Assembly (NCBI RefSeq): GCF_001592305.1
Contig: NZ_BCWR01000020.1
Location: 1 to 64,000, forward strand
Length of the DNA stretch: 64,000 nt
Reading direction: 5' to 3'
Origin: Hydrogenophaga taeniospiralis CCUG 15921
GTDB lineage: Bacteria; Pseudomonadota; Gammaproteobacteria; Burkholderiales; Burkholderiaceae_C
Shown here piece after piece: positions 18,754 to 28,030 of this stretch (positions are counted from its first letter, which is position 1; every line of letters starts with the position of its first letter). Below the pieces are notes generated by a model, which did no database searches, was not told the DNA's origin, and saw nothing but the letters and a program-made list of their open reading frames with translations. Both the position numbers and the translations under genes were made by a program.

Positions 18754-19392
18754 TCATGCGCCGGGCGGGTCTTCGCCCAGCGTGCGAAAGAAGTCGGCCA
18801 CCGCCGGCCGCACGCGCGACCCGCCGTGCGACAGCGCGGTGCCGATGCTGATGAAGCACAGCGCGTGCTGCCCCTCGCGCAGGTCGAAGAGCTGGCGCAG
18901 GCTGTCCGAGCCGAGGGCCTGGCCGCTGGTGAGCGCCGAGCCGAAACCCAGCGCCGTGGCCATGAGCAGCACGTTCTGAACCGCGCAACCGGTGGACAGG
19001 ATGCGCTCGTGCAGATCGACCCGGGCGTCGCCGCACAGGCCGTCCACCACCACCAGCATCAGCCAGGGCGCGCGGTACGCTTTGTCGCCCGCCTGCGCCA
19101 CCTGCTCGGGGGCAGCGGTGGGGTCGCGTTCGAGCAGGGCCTGGGCGAACGCGTCGGCGAGCGCGCCGCGCCGCTCGGCCGGCACGGCAATGAAGCGCCA
19201 GGGCAGGAGCTGGCGGTGGTCGGGCGCGGCGGTGGCCGCGGCCAGGATCGCCTGCTGCTGCGCGGCGTCGGGGCCGGGCGCCACCAGGCGCTTGGGCAGC
19301 ACGGTCTGGCGCGCCTGGATCAGCTCGCCGGCGATGGCGGCCCAGTCGGGGGCGTCGGTCTCCGGGGAGGGGGTGGCGCGCATGGGAGGCAT
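18754..19392 (-). CDS. Nitroreductase-family FMN oxidoreductase
   Basis: 212 residues. The nitroreductase core is visible as ATAAPDHRQLLPWRFIAV (substrate/FMN strand), STGCAVQNVLLMATALGFGS and ISIGTA. The family reduces nitro groups or quinones with NAD(P)H and FMN. The start at 19392 is 5 bases after the nnrS stop; an internal ATG at 19383 is an alternative. Its place in a nitrate/NO-linked run suggests detoxification, but the substrate is unknown. Confidence 0.85.
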   Translation of the reverse strand: MPPMRATPSPETDAPDWAAIAGELIQARQTVLPKRLVAPGPDAAQQQAILAAATAAPDHRQLLPWRFIAVPAERRGALADAFAQALLERDPTAAPEQVAQAGDKAYRAPWLMLVVVDGLCGDARVDLHERILSTGCAVQNVLLMATALGFGSALTSGQALGSDSLRQLFDLREGQHALCFISIGTALSHGGSRVRPAVADFFRTLGEDPPGA

Positions 19393-19397
19393 GAGGA

Positions 19398-20723
19398 TCA
19401 GCCCGGGCGACCATCCACGCGCACGCGGCCGTACCAGCTGGCCATGCGCAGGCCCCAGACCGCCATCACGCCGGCCCACAGCAGGGCCGCGACCATGAGC
19501 AGGCCCACCGGCGCCTGCTCCAGCGCCGCGGTGATGCGCAGCACCACCGCCAGCTGCAGCAGCCAGAACAGCGTCCAGACCAGGTTGTCGGCCACCAGGG
19601 TGCGCCCGCTGTGGCCGCAAGACACGCGCGTGACCATGGCCAGCATCAGCGAGCCCAGGCAGCCCATGGTGAGCGCGTGCAGCGCGCCCAGGCCGAGCAC
19701 CGGCGTGCCCAGCCGCAGGCCAAACAATTGCGAGGTGCCCGCGAGCACGAAGGACAGGCCCAGCCAGAGAAAGCCCAGGTGCAGCATGGCCAGCAGCCGG
19801 ATGCTCAGGCTCTGCACCAGCCCCCAGACAAAGGCCAGCCACAGAATCACGCTGCCCGCGGCCAGCTCCATCAGGCCCAGGCTGAGCATCCAGCCCCGGC
19901 CCAGGGGCCAGCCGATCAGGGGGGCCCACACCGCCAGCACTTCGAGCGCCACGGCGCCGAGCAGCACCCACAGCACCCAAAACGGCCGCCAGGCGTCGAG
20001 CATGGGCACGGCGCTGGAGGTGAAGAACGGGATCATGCGGTGCGCCACCACCAGGTAGGTCACGACGACGAAGCCCCAGAGCCCGGTGAGCACGGCGGCG
20101 CGGGCCACGTCGAACGCGTCCAGCGACAAGGCCGCCAGCATGAGCGCCAGGCTCGCCACGCCCACCGCCCCGGCCAGGCCCACGGTCTTGGCGTGCAGGC
20201 GGTCCGGCTGGGTGCTGCGCAGCACCAGTTGCCAGAACAGGGCGACCATCCAGCCCAGGCCCAGCAGCGCGGCGCCCGCACCGGCCATGGCCAGCCCGGC
20301 GGCGCTGTGCAGCCCGAGCAGCCAGACCAGCCAACCCCCGGCCTGCAGCAGCAGCGGCGCCACCAGCGCCGTCACGGCGGGCGGCGACACGCCCAGCCAC
20401 TTCGGCCCGGCGGTGAAGAGAAAGCCGGCGAAGAAGAGCGGGATGAACCCGAAGGTCATGACCGAGGCGTGGCCCAGCGTGGGCGAGACCGCGTAGGACA
20501 GGCCCACCAGGCCGCTCACGCGGTCCACCTGCACCAGCGCCCACCAGGCGCCCGAGGCCAGCAGCAGCAGCACGGCCAGCGCGAACCCCAGCCGGTGCGG
20601 CGCCAGCAGCAGGTGCCGCGGCCGCCAGGGCCGCCGCCCGGGCGGCTCGGCCCGGGGAGCGGGGGTGGTCGCCTGCGCGCGCACGGGCCGGATCGGCAGC
20701 ACCGGGCGCGCGGGCGTGTTCAT
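19398..20723 (-). CDS. nnrS: NnrS-family membrane protein
   Basis: 441 residues with about twelve hydrophobic helices. FIPLFFAGFLFTAGPKWLGV near the N-terminus and VVAHRMIPFFTSSA mid-protein are NnrS signatures. NnrS is a haem- and copper-containing membrane protein of denitrifiers that protects against NO stress. The ATG overlaps the nrdJ stop (ATGA), coupling the two. Confidence 0.93.
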   Translation of the reverse strand: MNTPARPVLPIRPVRAQATTPAPRAEPPGRRPWRPRHLLLAPHRLGFALAVLLLLASGAWWALVQVDRVSGLVGLSYAVSPTLGHASVMTFGFIPLFFAGFLFTAGPKWLGVSPPAVTALVAPLLLQAGGWLVWLLGLHSAAGLAMAGAGAALLGLGWMVALFWQLVLRSTQPDRLHAKTVGLAGAVGVASLALMLAALSLDAFDVARAAVLTGLWGFVVVTYLVVAHRMIPFFTSSAVPMLDAWRPFWVLWVLLGAVALEVLAVWAPLIGWPLGRGWMLSLGLMELAAGSVILWLAFVWGLVQSLSIRLLAMLHLGFLWLGLSFVLAGTSQLFGLRLGTPVLGLGALHALTMGCLGSLMLAMVTRVSCGHSGRTLVADNLVWTLFWLLQLAVVLRITAALEQAPVGLLMVAALLWAGVMAVWGLRMASWYGRVRVDGRPG

Positions 20724-23164
20724 CCGCAGCTGCCGAGGTGGCCGCACGAGGTGCAGTAGTCGCAGCCGTCCTTGCGGATCATGGCGTGCGCACCACACTC
20801 GGGGCATTTTTTGCCCGCCATCACGCCCGAGGGCATGCCGACGAGTTCGGGCATGGCCGGCGCCGCCGGGGCGCTGGCCGCCACCACGCCCGGCTGGGCC
20901 CGGCGCGCGATGATGTTCTGCAGCGCGAAGGCGATGGCCGCGACCTCGGAGTCGTGCCACATCGGCACGTGCGTGCCATCGGCCTTTTGATACGTGCCCA
21001 GGCGCACCGGGCCACGGTCCCAGGCGACCTTGCGCATGTCGGACAGCGCACGGCCCAGGAAGCCGCCGCGCGCGGCCAGCGAGAGCATGCGCATGGTGGA
21101 GGTGATCCACTGCTGCGACTCGCCGCTCTGCCCCACGGGCATAAAGAACTCGATGGCGCGTTCGACCGTGCCCACGCCATCAGCGGCCGGCACCGGCAGG
21201 AAGGAGACCACGATGTACAGCGTCTTGTGGCCTTCCTGCGTCCAGTACTCGATCTTGTCGGCCACGGCCGAGAGGGCGCCCTTGGGGCGGCTCTCGATCA
21301 CGGTGCGCATCGGGTCCACCGGCGCGGGGGCGGGCGCGGCGGAGGCCTTGGCGTCGGTCGCGGCGCTGCCGGTGTCGAGGACCGAGCCGAGGATGCTGTT
21401 GGGCCGGTAGGTGGCCATGCCCTTGAGGTTGGCGCGCCAGGCTTTCTGGTACAGGCTCTTGAAGTCTTCGAATGGGTAGTCGGCCGCGACGTTCACCGTC
21501 TTGGAAATGGCGGTGTCCACGAAGGGCTGCACCGCTTCCATCATGGCGATGTGTTCGCCCGCGCTCATGGCCAGTGCGTTGACGAAATAGTCGGGCAGTT
21601 GGTCCACGTCACCGCCGAGTTCGCGGTACAGGCGCCAGGCGTGGTCTTCCACCGCGTACTCGCTGGTGGAGCCGTCGGCCTCGCGCTTCTTGCGGCGGTA
21701 CATCCAGGAGAACGGCGGCTCGATGCCGTTGGAGGCGTTGTCGGCAAAGGCCAGGCTCACCGTGCCGGTGGGCGCGATGGACAGCAAGTGGCTGTTGCGG
21801 ATGCCGTGTTTGCGGATGGCCTTCTTGATCGCCTCGGGCAGGCGGCTGGCGAAGGTGCCGGGGGCCAGGTAGCCCTCGGCGTCGAATTTGGGGAACACGC
21901 CCTTTTCCTTGCCGAGTTCGACGGACGCGAGGTAGGCGGCGTTGCGCATGCGCTCGGCGATCTGGGCCGCCATGGCCCGGCCGTCTTCGCGGTCGTAGCG
22001 CACGCAGAGCATGGCCAGGGCATTGCCCATGCCGGTGAAGCCCACGCCGATGCGGCGCTTGGCGGCGCTTTCGGCGCGCTGCTGCTCCAGCGGCCAGAAG
22101 GTCACGTCGAGCACGTTGTCCAGCGCGCGCACCTGGGTCGCCACCGCCTGCTCGAAGGCCTCGAAATCGAACACCGGCACACCGCCAAACCCGAACGGGT
22201 TCTTGACGAAGCGGGTGAGGATGATGGGACCGAGGTCGCAGCAGCCGTAGGGCGGCAAAGGTTGCTCACCGCAGGGGTTGGTCGCGGCGATGGTCTCGCA
22301 GTAGTGCAGGTTGTTGTCGGTGCCGATCTTGTCCAGGAACAGGATGCCGGGTTCGGCGAAGTCGTAGGCCGACTTCATGATGGTGTCCCACAGCTCGGTG
22401 GCCGACAGGGTCTGGTAGACCCACATGCCGTCGCTGCGCTGGTAGGCGCCCTTGTCCATCAGGGTCTTGCCGGGCTTGGCCTTGTGCACCAGCTCCCAGG
22501 GCTGGTCGTTGCCCACGGCTTCCATGAAGGCGTCGCTCACGCCGACGGAGACGTTGAAATTGTTCCAGCGGCCGGGGGTGCGCTTGGCGGTGATGAACTC
22601 CATCACGTCCGGGTGGTCGATGCGCAGCACGCCCATCTGCGCGCCACGGCGTGCGCCCGCGCTCTCCACGGTGGAGCAGCTCTGGTCGAACACGTTGATG
22701 TAGCTGCAGGGGCCCGACGCCATGGAATGCGTGCCCTTGACCTCGGCGCCCTTGGGGCGGATGCGGGAAAAGTCATACCCCACGCCGCCGCCGCGGCGCA
22801 TGGTCTCGGCGGCTTCGCGCAGGGCTTCGTAGATGCCGGGGTAACCCTCGGCGTCCACGCCCTGGATGGCGTCGCCCACGGGTTGCACGAAACAGTTGAT
22901 CAAAGTGGCCTGGATGTCGGTGCCGGCCGCGCTCATGATGCGGCCCGCGCCGATGGCGCCCACGTGCAGGTTGTCCAGGAAGCGCTGTTCCCACTCGGCC
23001 CGGTCGGCTTCTTTTTCCACCGAAGCGAGCGCACGCGCCACGCGGCGGTACAGGTCTTCAAGACCGGTTTCACCCGGTTTCAAATATTTCTCGGCCAGCA
23101 CGTCCTGGCTGATGGGTTGGGTGGCGGTCAGGTCCTGGGGACGCATGGTGTTGTCGCGTTTCAT
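20720..23164 (-). CDS. nrdJ: Adenosylcobalamin-dependent ribonucleotide reductase (class II)
   Basis: 814 residues. It makes deoxyribonucleotides with B12 as radical source, independent of oxygen. Active-site features are SCSTVESAGARRG near the N-terminus, the NPCGEQPLPPYGCCDLG finger-loop region and SHLLSIAPTGTVSLA. The C-terminus has a zinc-ribbon-like cluster (CPECG ... CDYCTSCGHLGSCG) that would re-reduce the active site. It heads the run into nnrS, which fits growth without oxygen during nitrate respiration. Confidence 0.96.
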   Translation of the reverse strand: MKRDNTMRPQDLTATQPISQDVLAEKYLKPGETGLEDLYRRVARALASVEKEADRAEWEQRFLDNLHVGAIGAGRIMSAAGTDIQATLINCFVQPVGDAIQGVDAEGYPGIYEALREAAETMRRGGGVGYDFSRIRPKGAEVKGTHSMASGPCSYINVFDQSCSTVESAGARRGAQMGVLRIDHPDVMEFITAKRTPGRWNNFNVSVGVSDAFMEAVGNDQPWELVHKAKPGKTLMDKGAYQRSDGMWVYQTLSATELWDTIMKSAYDFAEPGILFLDKIGTDNNLHYCETIAATNPCGEQPLPPYGCCDLGPIILTRFVKNPFGFGGVPVFDFEAFEQAVATQVRALDNVLDVTFWPLEQQRAESAAKRRIGVGFTGMGNALAMLCVRYDREDGRAMAAQIAERMRNAAYLASVELGKEKGVFPKFDAEGYLAPGTFASRLPEAIKKAIRKHGIRNSHLLSIAPTGTVSLAFADNASNGIEPPFSWMYRRKKREADGSTSEYAVEDHAWRLYRELGGDVDQLPDYFVNALAMSAGEHIAMMEAVQPFVDTAISKTVNVAADYPFEDFKSLYQKAWRANLKGMATYRPNSILGSVLDTGSAATDAKASAAPAPAPVDPMRTVIESRPKGALSAVADKIEYWTQEGHKTLYIVVSFLPVPAADGVGTVERAIEFFMPVGQSGESQQWITSTMRMLSLAARGGFLGRALSDMRKVAWDRGPVRLGTYQKADGTHVPMWHDSEVAAIAFALQNIIARRAQPGVVAASAPAAPAMPELVGMPSGVMAGKKCPECGAHAMIRKDGCDYCTSCGHLGSCG

Positions 23165-23501
23165 GTCTGTTTTCCGGTGTAAGGCTCAGGCGAGGGCCTG
23201 GGGTCGAATGCCCACGAACGACCACCGCAACAGATCACGAACGGAGAGCATGTCGCTGCCCCATGGCAACAACCCGGCTCCCCGGAAAAAAAGACCCTTG
23301 CACTGGTCGCCATCGAAGGCGTGGCCCAGTTGCTGGTCGATACAGAACTGGCCCATGTCGGGCTTTCCGCCCCTCAGGCCGCGATGGGCGAGGCGGTCGA
23401 AAGCCATGCCGCATTTTGCCTTGACATGGGCAACCGCTTTCCGGTTGGGCCCAATTCGTGAATAAATTCCGCCTTCCCCAGAATCCATATGCACTTTTTC
23501 A
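23165..23501. other. Intergenic region upstream of nrdJ
   Basis: 337 bases between the carbonic anhydrase stop and the nrdJ start. No FNR box, cobalamin riboswitch core or convincing terminator was found by eye. Open frames here have no protein-like character. Confidence 0.5.
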
Positions 23502-24176
23502 TCAGTCCGCGAGGATTTGTCCATCGTGTTCCACATAAGGTTGGTAGGGCCCGGTGCCGCTGTGGGAGGCTAACGATGCGGGCACGAACGCTCCTTGCTC
23601 TGCGTCAAACACGTGGACTTCTCCGTCCTCGATCACGTAATGCCAGCCGTGCAGCGAGAGGTGGCCGGCCTCCACGGCGCGGCGCACCATGGGGTAGTCC
23701 ATCAGCCGCTCCAGCTGCAGCACCACGGCGCGCTGCTCGGTGCGGCGCAGCGCCTCGGTACTGGCCTGTACCGGCAACAGGGCCTCGTCGGCCAGCTTGA
23801 GCCAGGCCTTGAGCGCCACCGCTTCCTCGGGCGCGCCTTCGTAGGCGGCGCGGATGGCGCCGCAATGGCTGTGGCCGCAGACGATGATGCGCTCCACCTT
23901 CAGGTTGAGCACGGCGAACTCGATCGCGGCCATGGTGCCGTGCAGGCCGTGCGACTGGTCATACGGCGGGATGAACGCCCCCACGTTGCGCACCAGGAAC
24001 AGCTCGCCCGGTGCGGCACCCGTCAGCAGGTACGGCACCAGGCGCGAGTCCGAACAACCGATGAACAGCGTCTTGGGATGCTGCCCCTGCGCCACCAGAT
24101 CCTGAAAACGTTGCTGGTGCCGCGGGAAATAGTCCGAATGGAAATCGCGCAGGCGCAGCAGCAGGTCGTCAGGCAT
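23502..24176 (-). CDS. Beta-class carbonic anhydrase
   Basis: 224 residues with the zinc and catalytic motifs CSDSR and HSHCGA and the NVGAFIPPY loop. It interconverts CO2 and bicarbonate in the cytoplasm. The ATG is only 9 bases after the parvulin stop, so it appears to be the last gene of the nar operon. That placement is unusual. Confidence 0.95.
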   Translation of the reverse strand: MPDDLLLRLRDFHSDYFPRHQQRFQDLVAQGQHPKTLFIGCSDSRLVPYLLTGAAPGELFLVRNVGAFIPPYDQSHGLHGTMAAIEFAVLNLKVERIIVCGHSHCGAIRAAYEGAPEEAVALKAWLKLADEALLPVQASTEALRRTEQRAVVLQLERLMDYPMVRRAVEAGHLSLHGWHYVIEDGEVHVFDAEQGAFVPASLASHSGTGPYQPYVEHDGQILAD

Positions 24177-24185
24177 GGCGGGCCA

Positions 24186-25019
24186 TCACTGCACCAGCGG
24201 GGAATCGGCGCCGATCAGGTCCACGCCTTCGATCTGCGCCTCCCCCACCAGCAGCTGCATGTACTGGCGCAGCGCCGTGGTGCGCGACTGCAGCAGCAGG
24301 CGCGAGGCGATCTGCTGGCGCAGTTCCTCGAACTCGGGCAGGCGGCCTTTCTTGCGGCCCAGCACCTCGATGATGTGCAGGCCGAAGCGGGTGTTGACCA
24401 GGCGCGGGTGCACGCCCATGCCCCAGCGCGAATCGCTCTGGAAAAACAGCTCATTGGCCAGCTCGGGCGCGCAGTCGTCCGGCGTGAGCCAGCCCAGGTC
24501 GCCGCCCTGGGCGCTCGACGGGCAGTTGGACAGCTCACCGGCCAGTTGATCGAAGCGCCCGGGTGAGACGTCCTTGCGGGTCAGTTCCAGCAACGCGGCT
24601 TCGGCGCGCAGCGTGAGCGCGTGCACGTTCACCCCCGGCGTCACGGCGAACAGGATGTGGCGCACGTGCAGCGCCTGGCCCACGATGAAGCGGCTCTTCT
24701 GGGCCGCGTAGTGGCGGCGGCATTCGTCCTCGGTGGGCTCGGGCACGCTCACCACCTGGTCCACCATGGCCTCGATGATCTGGCGCTGCGTCTCGTCGGG
24801 CGCGCGTGCGATCAGCCCACCGTAGCGCGGCAGCAGCCCGGCCCGCACGGCCTGCTGGCGCAGCAGCTCGGTGCAGGCGCGTTCGCGCAGGGTCTGGGCG
24901 TCCAGGGCCTCGCCCGGCTCGTGCAGGGCGATGCCGTTGACGTGGGCAACCGAGGGCTGCGCCAGTTCGGAACAGGCGCAGGTGCTGCTGCCGCAGCCGG
25001 TAGTGGATGTTGCGTTCAT
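24186..25019 (-). CDS. Parvulin-type peptidyl-prolyl isomerase of the nar operon
   Basis: 277 residues. The N-terminus is Cys-rich (CGSSTCACSEL). A SurA/NifM-like helical part follows, then a parvulin domain (VRHILFAV ... GGDLGWL ... VNTRFGLHIIEVLGRKKG). There is no obvious Sec signal, so it may act in the cytoplasm on nitrate reductase maturation. Related genes follow narI in several beta- and gammaproteobacteria. It begins 19 bases after the narI stop. Confidence 0.9.
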   Translation of the reverse strand: MNATSTTGCGSSTCACSELAQPSVAHVNGIALHEPGEALDAQTLRERACTELLRQQAVRAGLLPRYGGLIARAPDETQRQIIEAMVDQVVSVPEPTEDECRRHYAAQKSRFIVGQALHVRHILFAVTPGVNVHALTLRAEAALLELTRKDVSPGRFDQLAGELSNCPSSAQGGDLGWLTPDDCAPELANELFFQSDSRWGMGVHPRLVNTRFGLHIIEVLGRKKGRLPEFEELRQQIASRLLLQSRTTALRQYMQLLVGEAQIEGVDLIGADSPLVQ

Positions 25020-25038
25020 GGAAAGTCTCCGGAAAGCT

Positions 25039-25770
25039 TCAGGCGGCGCGGTCGCGCTGGCTCAGTGGCGCGCGCGGCGCCATACCCAGACGACGGCTGC
25101 GCACCAGTTGGTAAGGGCGCACCACGTAGGCCAGCGTGCCAAAGCCGCTCCACACGTGCACCAGGCGGGTGAAGGGGAAGATCAGGAAGATGCTCATGCC
25201 CAGGAACATGTGGGCCTTGAACACCCAGCCGGCCTCGACCAGCAGCTCGGGCGCGCCGGCGCGGAAGGTCACGATGCGCTGCGCCCACTCGGCCAGCTTC
25301 ATCATCATGCCGCCGTCCAGGTGCTGGGCCGACAGCGGGATGGTGGCCAGACCCAGCGCGAACTGCAGCCACAGCAGGACCAGCAGCACGATGTCGCTGG
25401 TCTTGGAGTTGACGCGGATGCGCACGTCGGAGAGGCGGCGGTGCAGCAGGATGCTCACGCCGATGAAGCCCAGCAGGCCGAACAGGCCGCCCGAGATCAT
25501 GGCCATGAGCTGCTTGGCGCCGGCCGTCATGAAGGGCTCGTACACGAAGTGCGGCGTGAGCATGCCCACGCTGTGGCCGAAGAACAGGAACAGGATGCCG
25601 ACGTGGAACAGGTTGCTGCCCCAGCGCAGCTGCCCGGCGCGCAGCAGCTGCGAGGAATCGCTTTTCCAGGTGTACTGGTCGCGGTCGAAACGGATCAGGC
25701 TGCCCAGCAGGAACACGGTGAGGGCGATGTAGGGGTAGTAGCCGAAGAGGAATTGGTCAAGGGGGTTCAT
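25039..25770 (-). CDS. narI: Respiratory nitrate reductase gamma subunit
   Basis: 243 residues with five membrane helices and the di-haem b histidines expected of NarI (FHVGILFLFFGHSVG near the N-terminus, KAHMFLGMS and RLVHVWSG near the C-terminus). It anchors NarGH and passes electrons from quinol. It lies in the order G-H-J-I. Confidence 0.96.
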   Translation of the reverse strand: MNPLDQFLFGYYPYIALTVFLLGSLIRFDRDQYTWKSDSSQLLRAGQLRWGSNLFHVGILFLFFGHSVGMLTPHFVYEPFMTAGAKQLMAMISGGLFGLLGFIGVSILLHRRLSDVRIRVNSKTSDIVLLVLLWLQFALGLATIPLSAQHLDGGMMMKLAEWAQRIVTFRAGAPELLVEAGWVFKAHMFLGMSIFLIFPFTRLVHVWSGFGTLAYVVRPYQLVRSRRLGMAPRAPLSQRDRAA

Positions 25771-25788
25771 GAGCGTCTCCAGGGGGTC

Positions 25789-26463
25789 TCAAGCGGCCGC
25801 GCGGGCCGCGGGCGACTGGCGCACGATGTGGATCGGCTGCGGCTCGCCGGGGCGCGACTGGCCGCGCGTGCTGCAGCCGTCGAAGGCCTGTGGCTCGGCC
25901 CAGGCCTCGTCCATGGCCTCGTCGGCCGCGAACGGCACGGCCTGCGCCTTCTGCCCGGCGAGTTCGAGCACCGCGGCCAGCACGGCGGCGTAGGGGCTTT
26001 CGCGTTTGAGCAGGGCACTGAAGATGGCGTTGAGGATGTGGGCCATCTCGGCGAGGAAAGCGCGCGCCAGCTGCGGCGGCTGCGTGGAGGCGAACTCCAG
26101 CACCACGCAGAGGTGGTCGGGCAGTTCCTCGGGGCCGAGGAACAGGCCGGCCTTCTCGTAGGTCTGCACCAGATCGATCATGGCCGGGCCGCGGTCGCGC
26201 GAGTCGCCGTGCACGTGCTCGAACAGGTGCAGCGAGGTGGCGCGGCCCCGGTCGAAGGTATCGACGTAGCGCGCCTCGACCTCGAACGGATCGAGCCGCA
26301 GCAGCTCGGCGGCCAGGGCGCGCAGCTCGGTGCGGCGCGCGACCGGCACGGCCTGCTCCTCGTCGAGCACGTCGAGCAGGGCCGGCAGCTCGGCACGCCA
26401 GGAGGCGTCCGGGTAGGCCAGCAGGCGGGCCAGGGCGCGCAGGGAATAGCGGGTGTTTTTCAT
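25789..26463 (-). CDS. narJ: Nitrate reductase molybdenum cofactor assembly chaperone
   Basis: 224 residues of the NarJ/TorD helical chaperone type, with LARLLAYPDASWRAELP at the start and YEKAGLFLGPEELPDHLCVVLEF in the core. It inserts the molybdenum cofactor into NarG before membrane docking and is not part of the final enzyme. An in-frame ATG at 26481 overlaps the narH stop and would add six residues; the inner ATG was chosen because it begins the conserved sequence. Confidence 0.95.
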   Translation of the reverse strand: MKNTRYSLRALARLLAYPDASWRAELPALLDVLDEEQAVPVARRTELRALAAELLRLDPFEVEARYVDTFDRGRATSLHLFEHVHGDSRDRGPAMIDLVQTYEKAGLFLGPEELPDHLCVVLEFASTQPPQLARAFLAEMAHILNAIFSALLKRESPYAAVLAAVLELAGQKAQAVPFAADEAMDEAWAEPQAFDGCSTRGQSRPGEPQPIHIVRQSPAARAAA

Positions 26464-26477
26464 GGTCTTGCGCTCTT

Positions 26478-28010
26478 TCATACAACCGACTGGATCGGGA
26501 TCGTGCGGCGCTTGTCGCCGCCGAACAGGCTGGTTTCGCTGGCGCCGTCCGAGCAGCCATTGCCGAACGAGAAGCCACAGCCACCGCGCAGATCGAAAGC
26601 GTTTTCGGCGTACTCGCGGTGCGAGGTCGGGATCACGAAGCGGTCTTCGTAGTTGGCGATCGCCATCACGTGGTACATCTCTTCGACTTGGGCCACCGTG
26701 AGGCCGGTCTGCTCCAGCACCGCGAGGTTCTGCACACCGTCGACGTGCTTGCCGCGCTGGTAGGAGCGCATGGCCAGCATGCGTTCGAGCGAGCGCACCA
26801 CGGGACCGGTGTCGCCGGCGGTCAGCAGGTTGGCCAGGTACTGCACGGGGATGCGCATCTGTGTGAAGTCGGGCAGCTCGCCGTTGACGCCGATCTGGCC
26901 GGCGTTGACCGCCGAGGAGATGGGCGAGAGCGGCGGCACGTACCAGACCATGGGCAGGGTGCGGTACTCGGGGTGCAGCGGCAGCGCGACCTTCCAGTCG
27001 ATCGCCATCTTGTAGACCGGACTGTTCTGCGCGCCGGTGATCCAGTTCTCCGGAATGCCGTCGAGCCGGGCCTGCTCGATCACCTTGGGATCGTGCGGGT
27101 TGAGGAAGATGTCGAGCTGGGCCTGGTACAAGTCCTTCTCGTCGGGCACGCTGGCGGCTTCCTGGATGCGGTCGGCGTCGTACAGCACCACGCCCAGGTA
27201 GCGGATGCGGCCCACGCAGGTTTCGGAACACACCGTGGGCTGGCCCGCTTCGATGCGCGGGTAGCAGAAGATGCACTTCTCGGCCTTGCCGGTCTGCCAG
27301 TTGTAATAGATCTTCTTGTAGGGGCAGCCGCTCACGCACATGCGCCAGCCGCGGCACTTGTCCTGGTCGATCAGCACGATGCCGTCGTCCTCGCGCTTGT
27401 AGATCGAACCCGAGGGGCAGGACGCCACGCAGGCCGGGTTCAGGCAGTGCTCGCACAGGCGCGGCAGGTACATCATGAAGGTGTTCTCGAACTGGCCCAC
27501 CATGTCTTTCTGGACCTGCTCGAAGTTCGCCAGGTTGGCGTCCTTGCTGCGCTTGCTGAACTCACCGCCCAGGATCTCTTCCCAGTTCGGGCCCCATTCG
27601 ATCTTCTCCATGCGCTGGCCGGTGATCAGGCTGCGCGGGCGCGCGGTCGGCGGCGCCTTGGTCTCGGCGGCCGACTGCAGGTGGTCGTAGTCGAAGGTGT
27701 AGGGCTCGTAGTAGTCGTCGATCTGCGGCAGGTTGGGGTTGGAGAAGATGCGCATGAGCAGCTTCCACTTGCCGCCCTGCTTGGGCTCGATGGAGCCGTC
27801 GGCTTTGCGGACCCAGCCCCCGTTCCACTTGTCCTGGTTCTCCCACTCCTTGGGGTAACCGATGCCGGGCTTGGTCTCGACGTTGTTGAACCAGGCGTAT
27901 TCCATGCCGGGGCGGCTGGTCCACACGTTCTTGCAGGTGACCGAACAGGTGTGGCAACCAATGCACTTGTCCAGGTTCAGCACCATGGCGATTTGGGCAC
28001 GAACTTTCAT
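26478..28010 (-). CDS. narH: Respiratory nitrate reductase beta subunit
   Basis: 510 residues. Four iron-sulfur clusters are marked by CIGCHTCSVTCKNVW, CEHCLNPACVASC, CRGWRMCVSGCPYKK and CIFCYPRIEAG. The Trp in CRGWRMC is the usual switch giving the 3Fe-4S cluster. It carries electrons from NarI to NarG. The ATG at 28010 starts the conserved MKVRAQIAMVLNLDKC. Confidence 0.97.
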   Translation of the reverse strand: MKVRAQIAMVLNLDKCIGCHTCSVTCKNVWTSRPGMEYAWFNNVETKPGIGYPKEWENQDKWNGGWVRKADGSIEPKQGGKWKLLMRIFSNPNLPQIDDYYEPYTFDYDHLQSAAETKAPPTARPRSLITGQRMEKIEWGPNWEEILGGEFSKRSKDANLANFEQVQKDMVGQFENTFMMYLPRLCEHCLNPACVASCPSGSIYKREDDGIVLIDQDKCRGWRMCVSGCPYKKIYYNWQTGKAEKCIFCYPRIEAGQPTVCSETCVGRIRYLGVVLYDADRIQEAASVPDEKDLYQAQLDIFLNPHDPKVIEQARLDGIPENWITGAQNSPVYKMAIDWKVALPLHPEYRTLPMVWYVPPLSPISSAVNAGQIGVNGELPDFTQMRIPVQYLANLLTAGDTGPVVRSLERMLAMRSYQRGKHVDGVQNLAVLEQTGLTVAQVEEMYHVMAIANYEDRFVIPTSHREYAENAFDLRGGCGFSFGNGCSDGASETSLFGGDKRRTIPIQSVV

Positions 28011-28030
28011 GTTGTTTTCTCCTGTGCTGA

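Noticed and set aside
20738..23182. 814-codon open frame opposite nrdJ
   Set aside because: Antisense shadow; nrdJ motifs are complete on the other strand.
23165..23501. Cobalamin riboswitch or FNR site upstream of the B12-dependent reductase
   Set aside because: Looked for because the enzyme uses B12 and the context is anaerobic; no B12-box-like core or TTGAT-N4-ATCAA was found.
23186..23536. 116-codon minus-strand frame upstream of nrdJ
   Set aside because: No homologous feel, no ribosome site, overlaps the carbonic anhydrase end.
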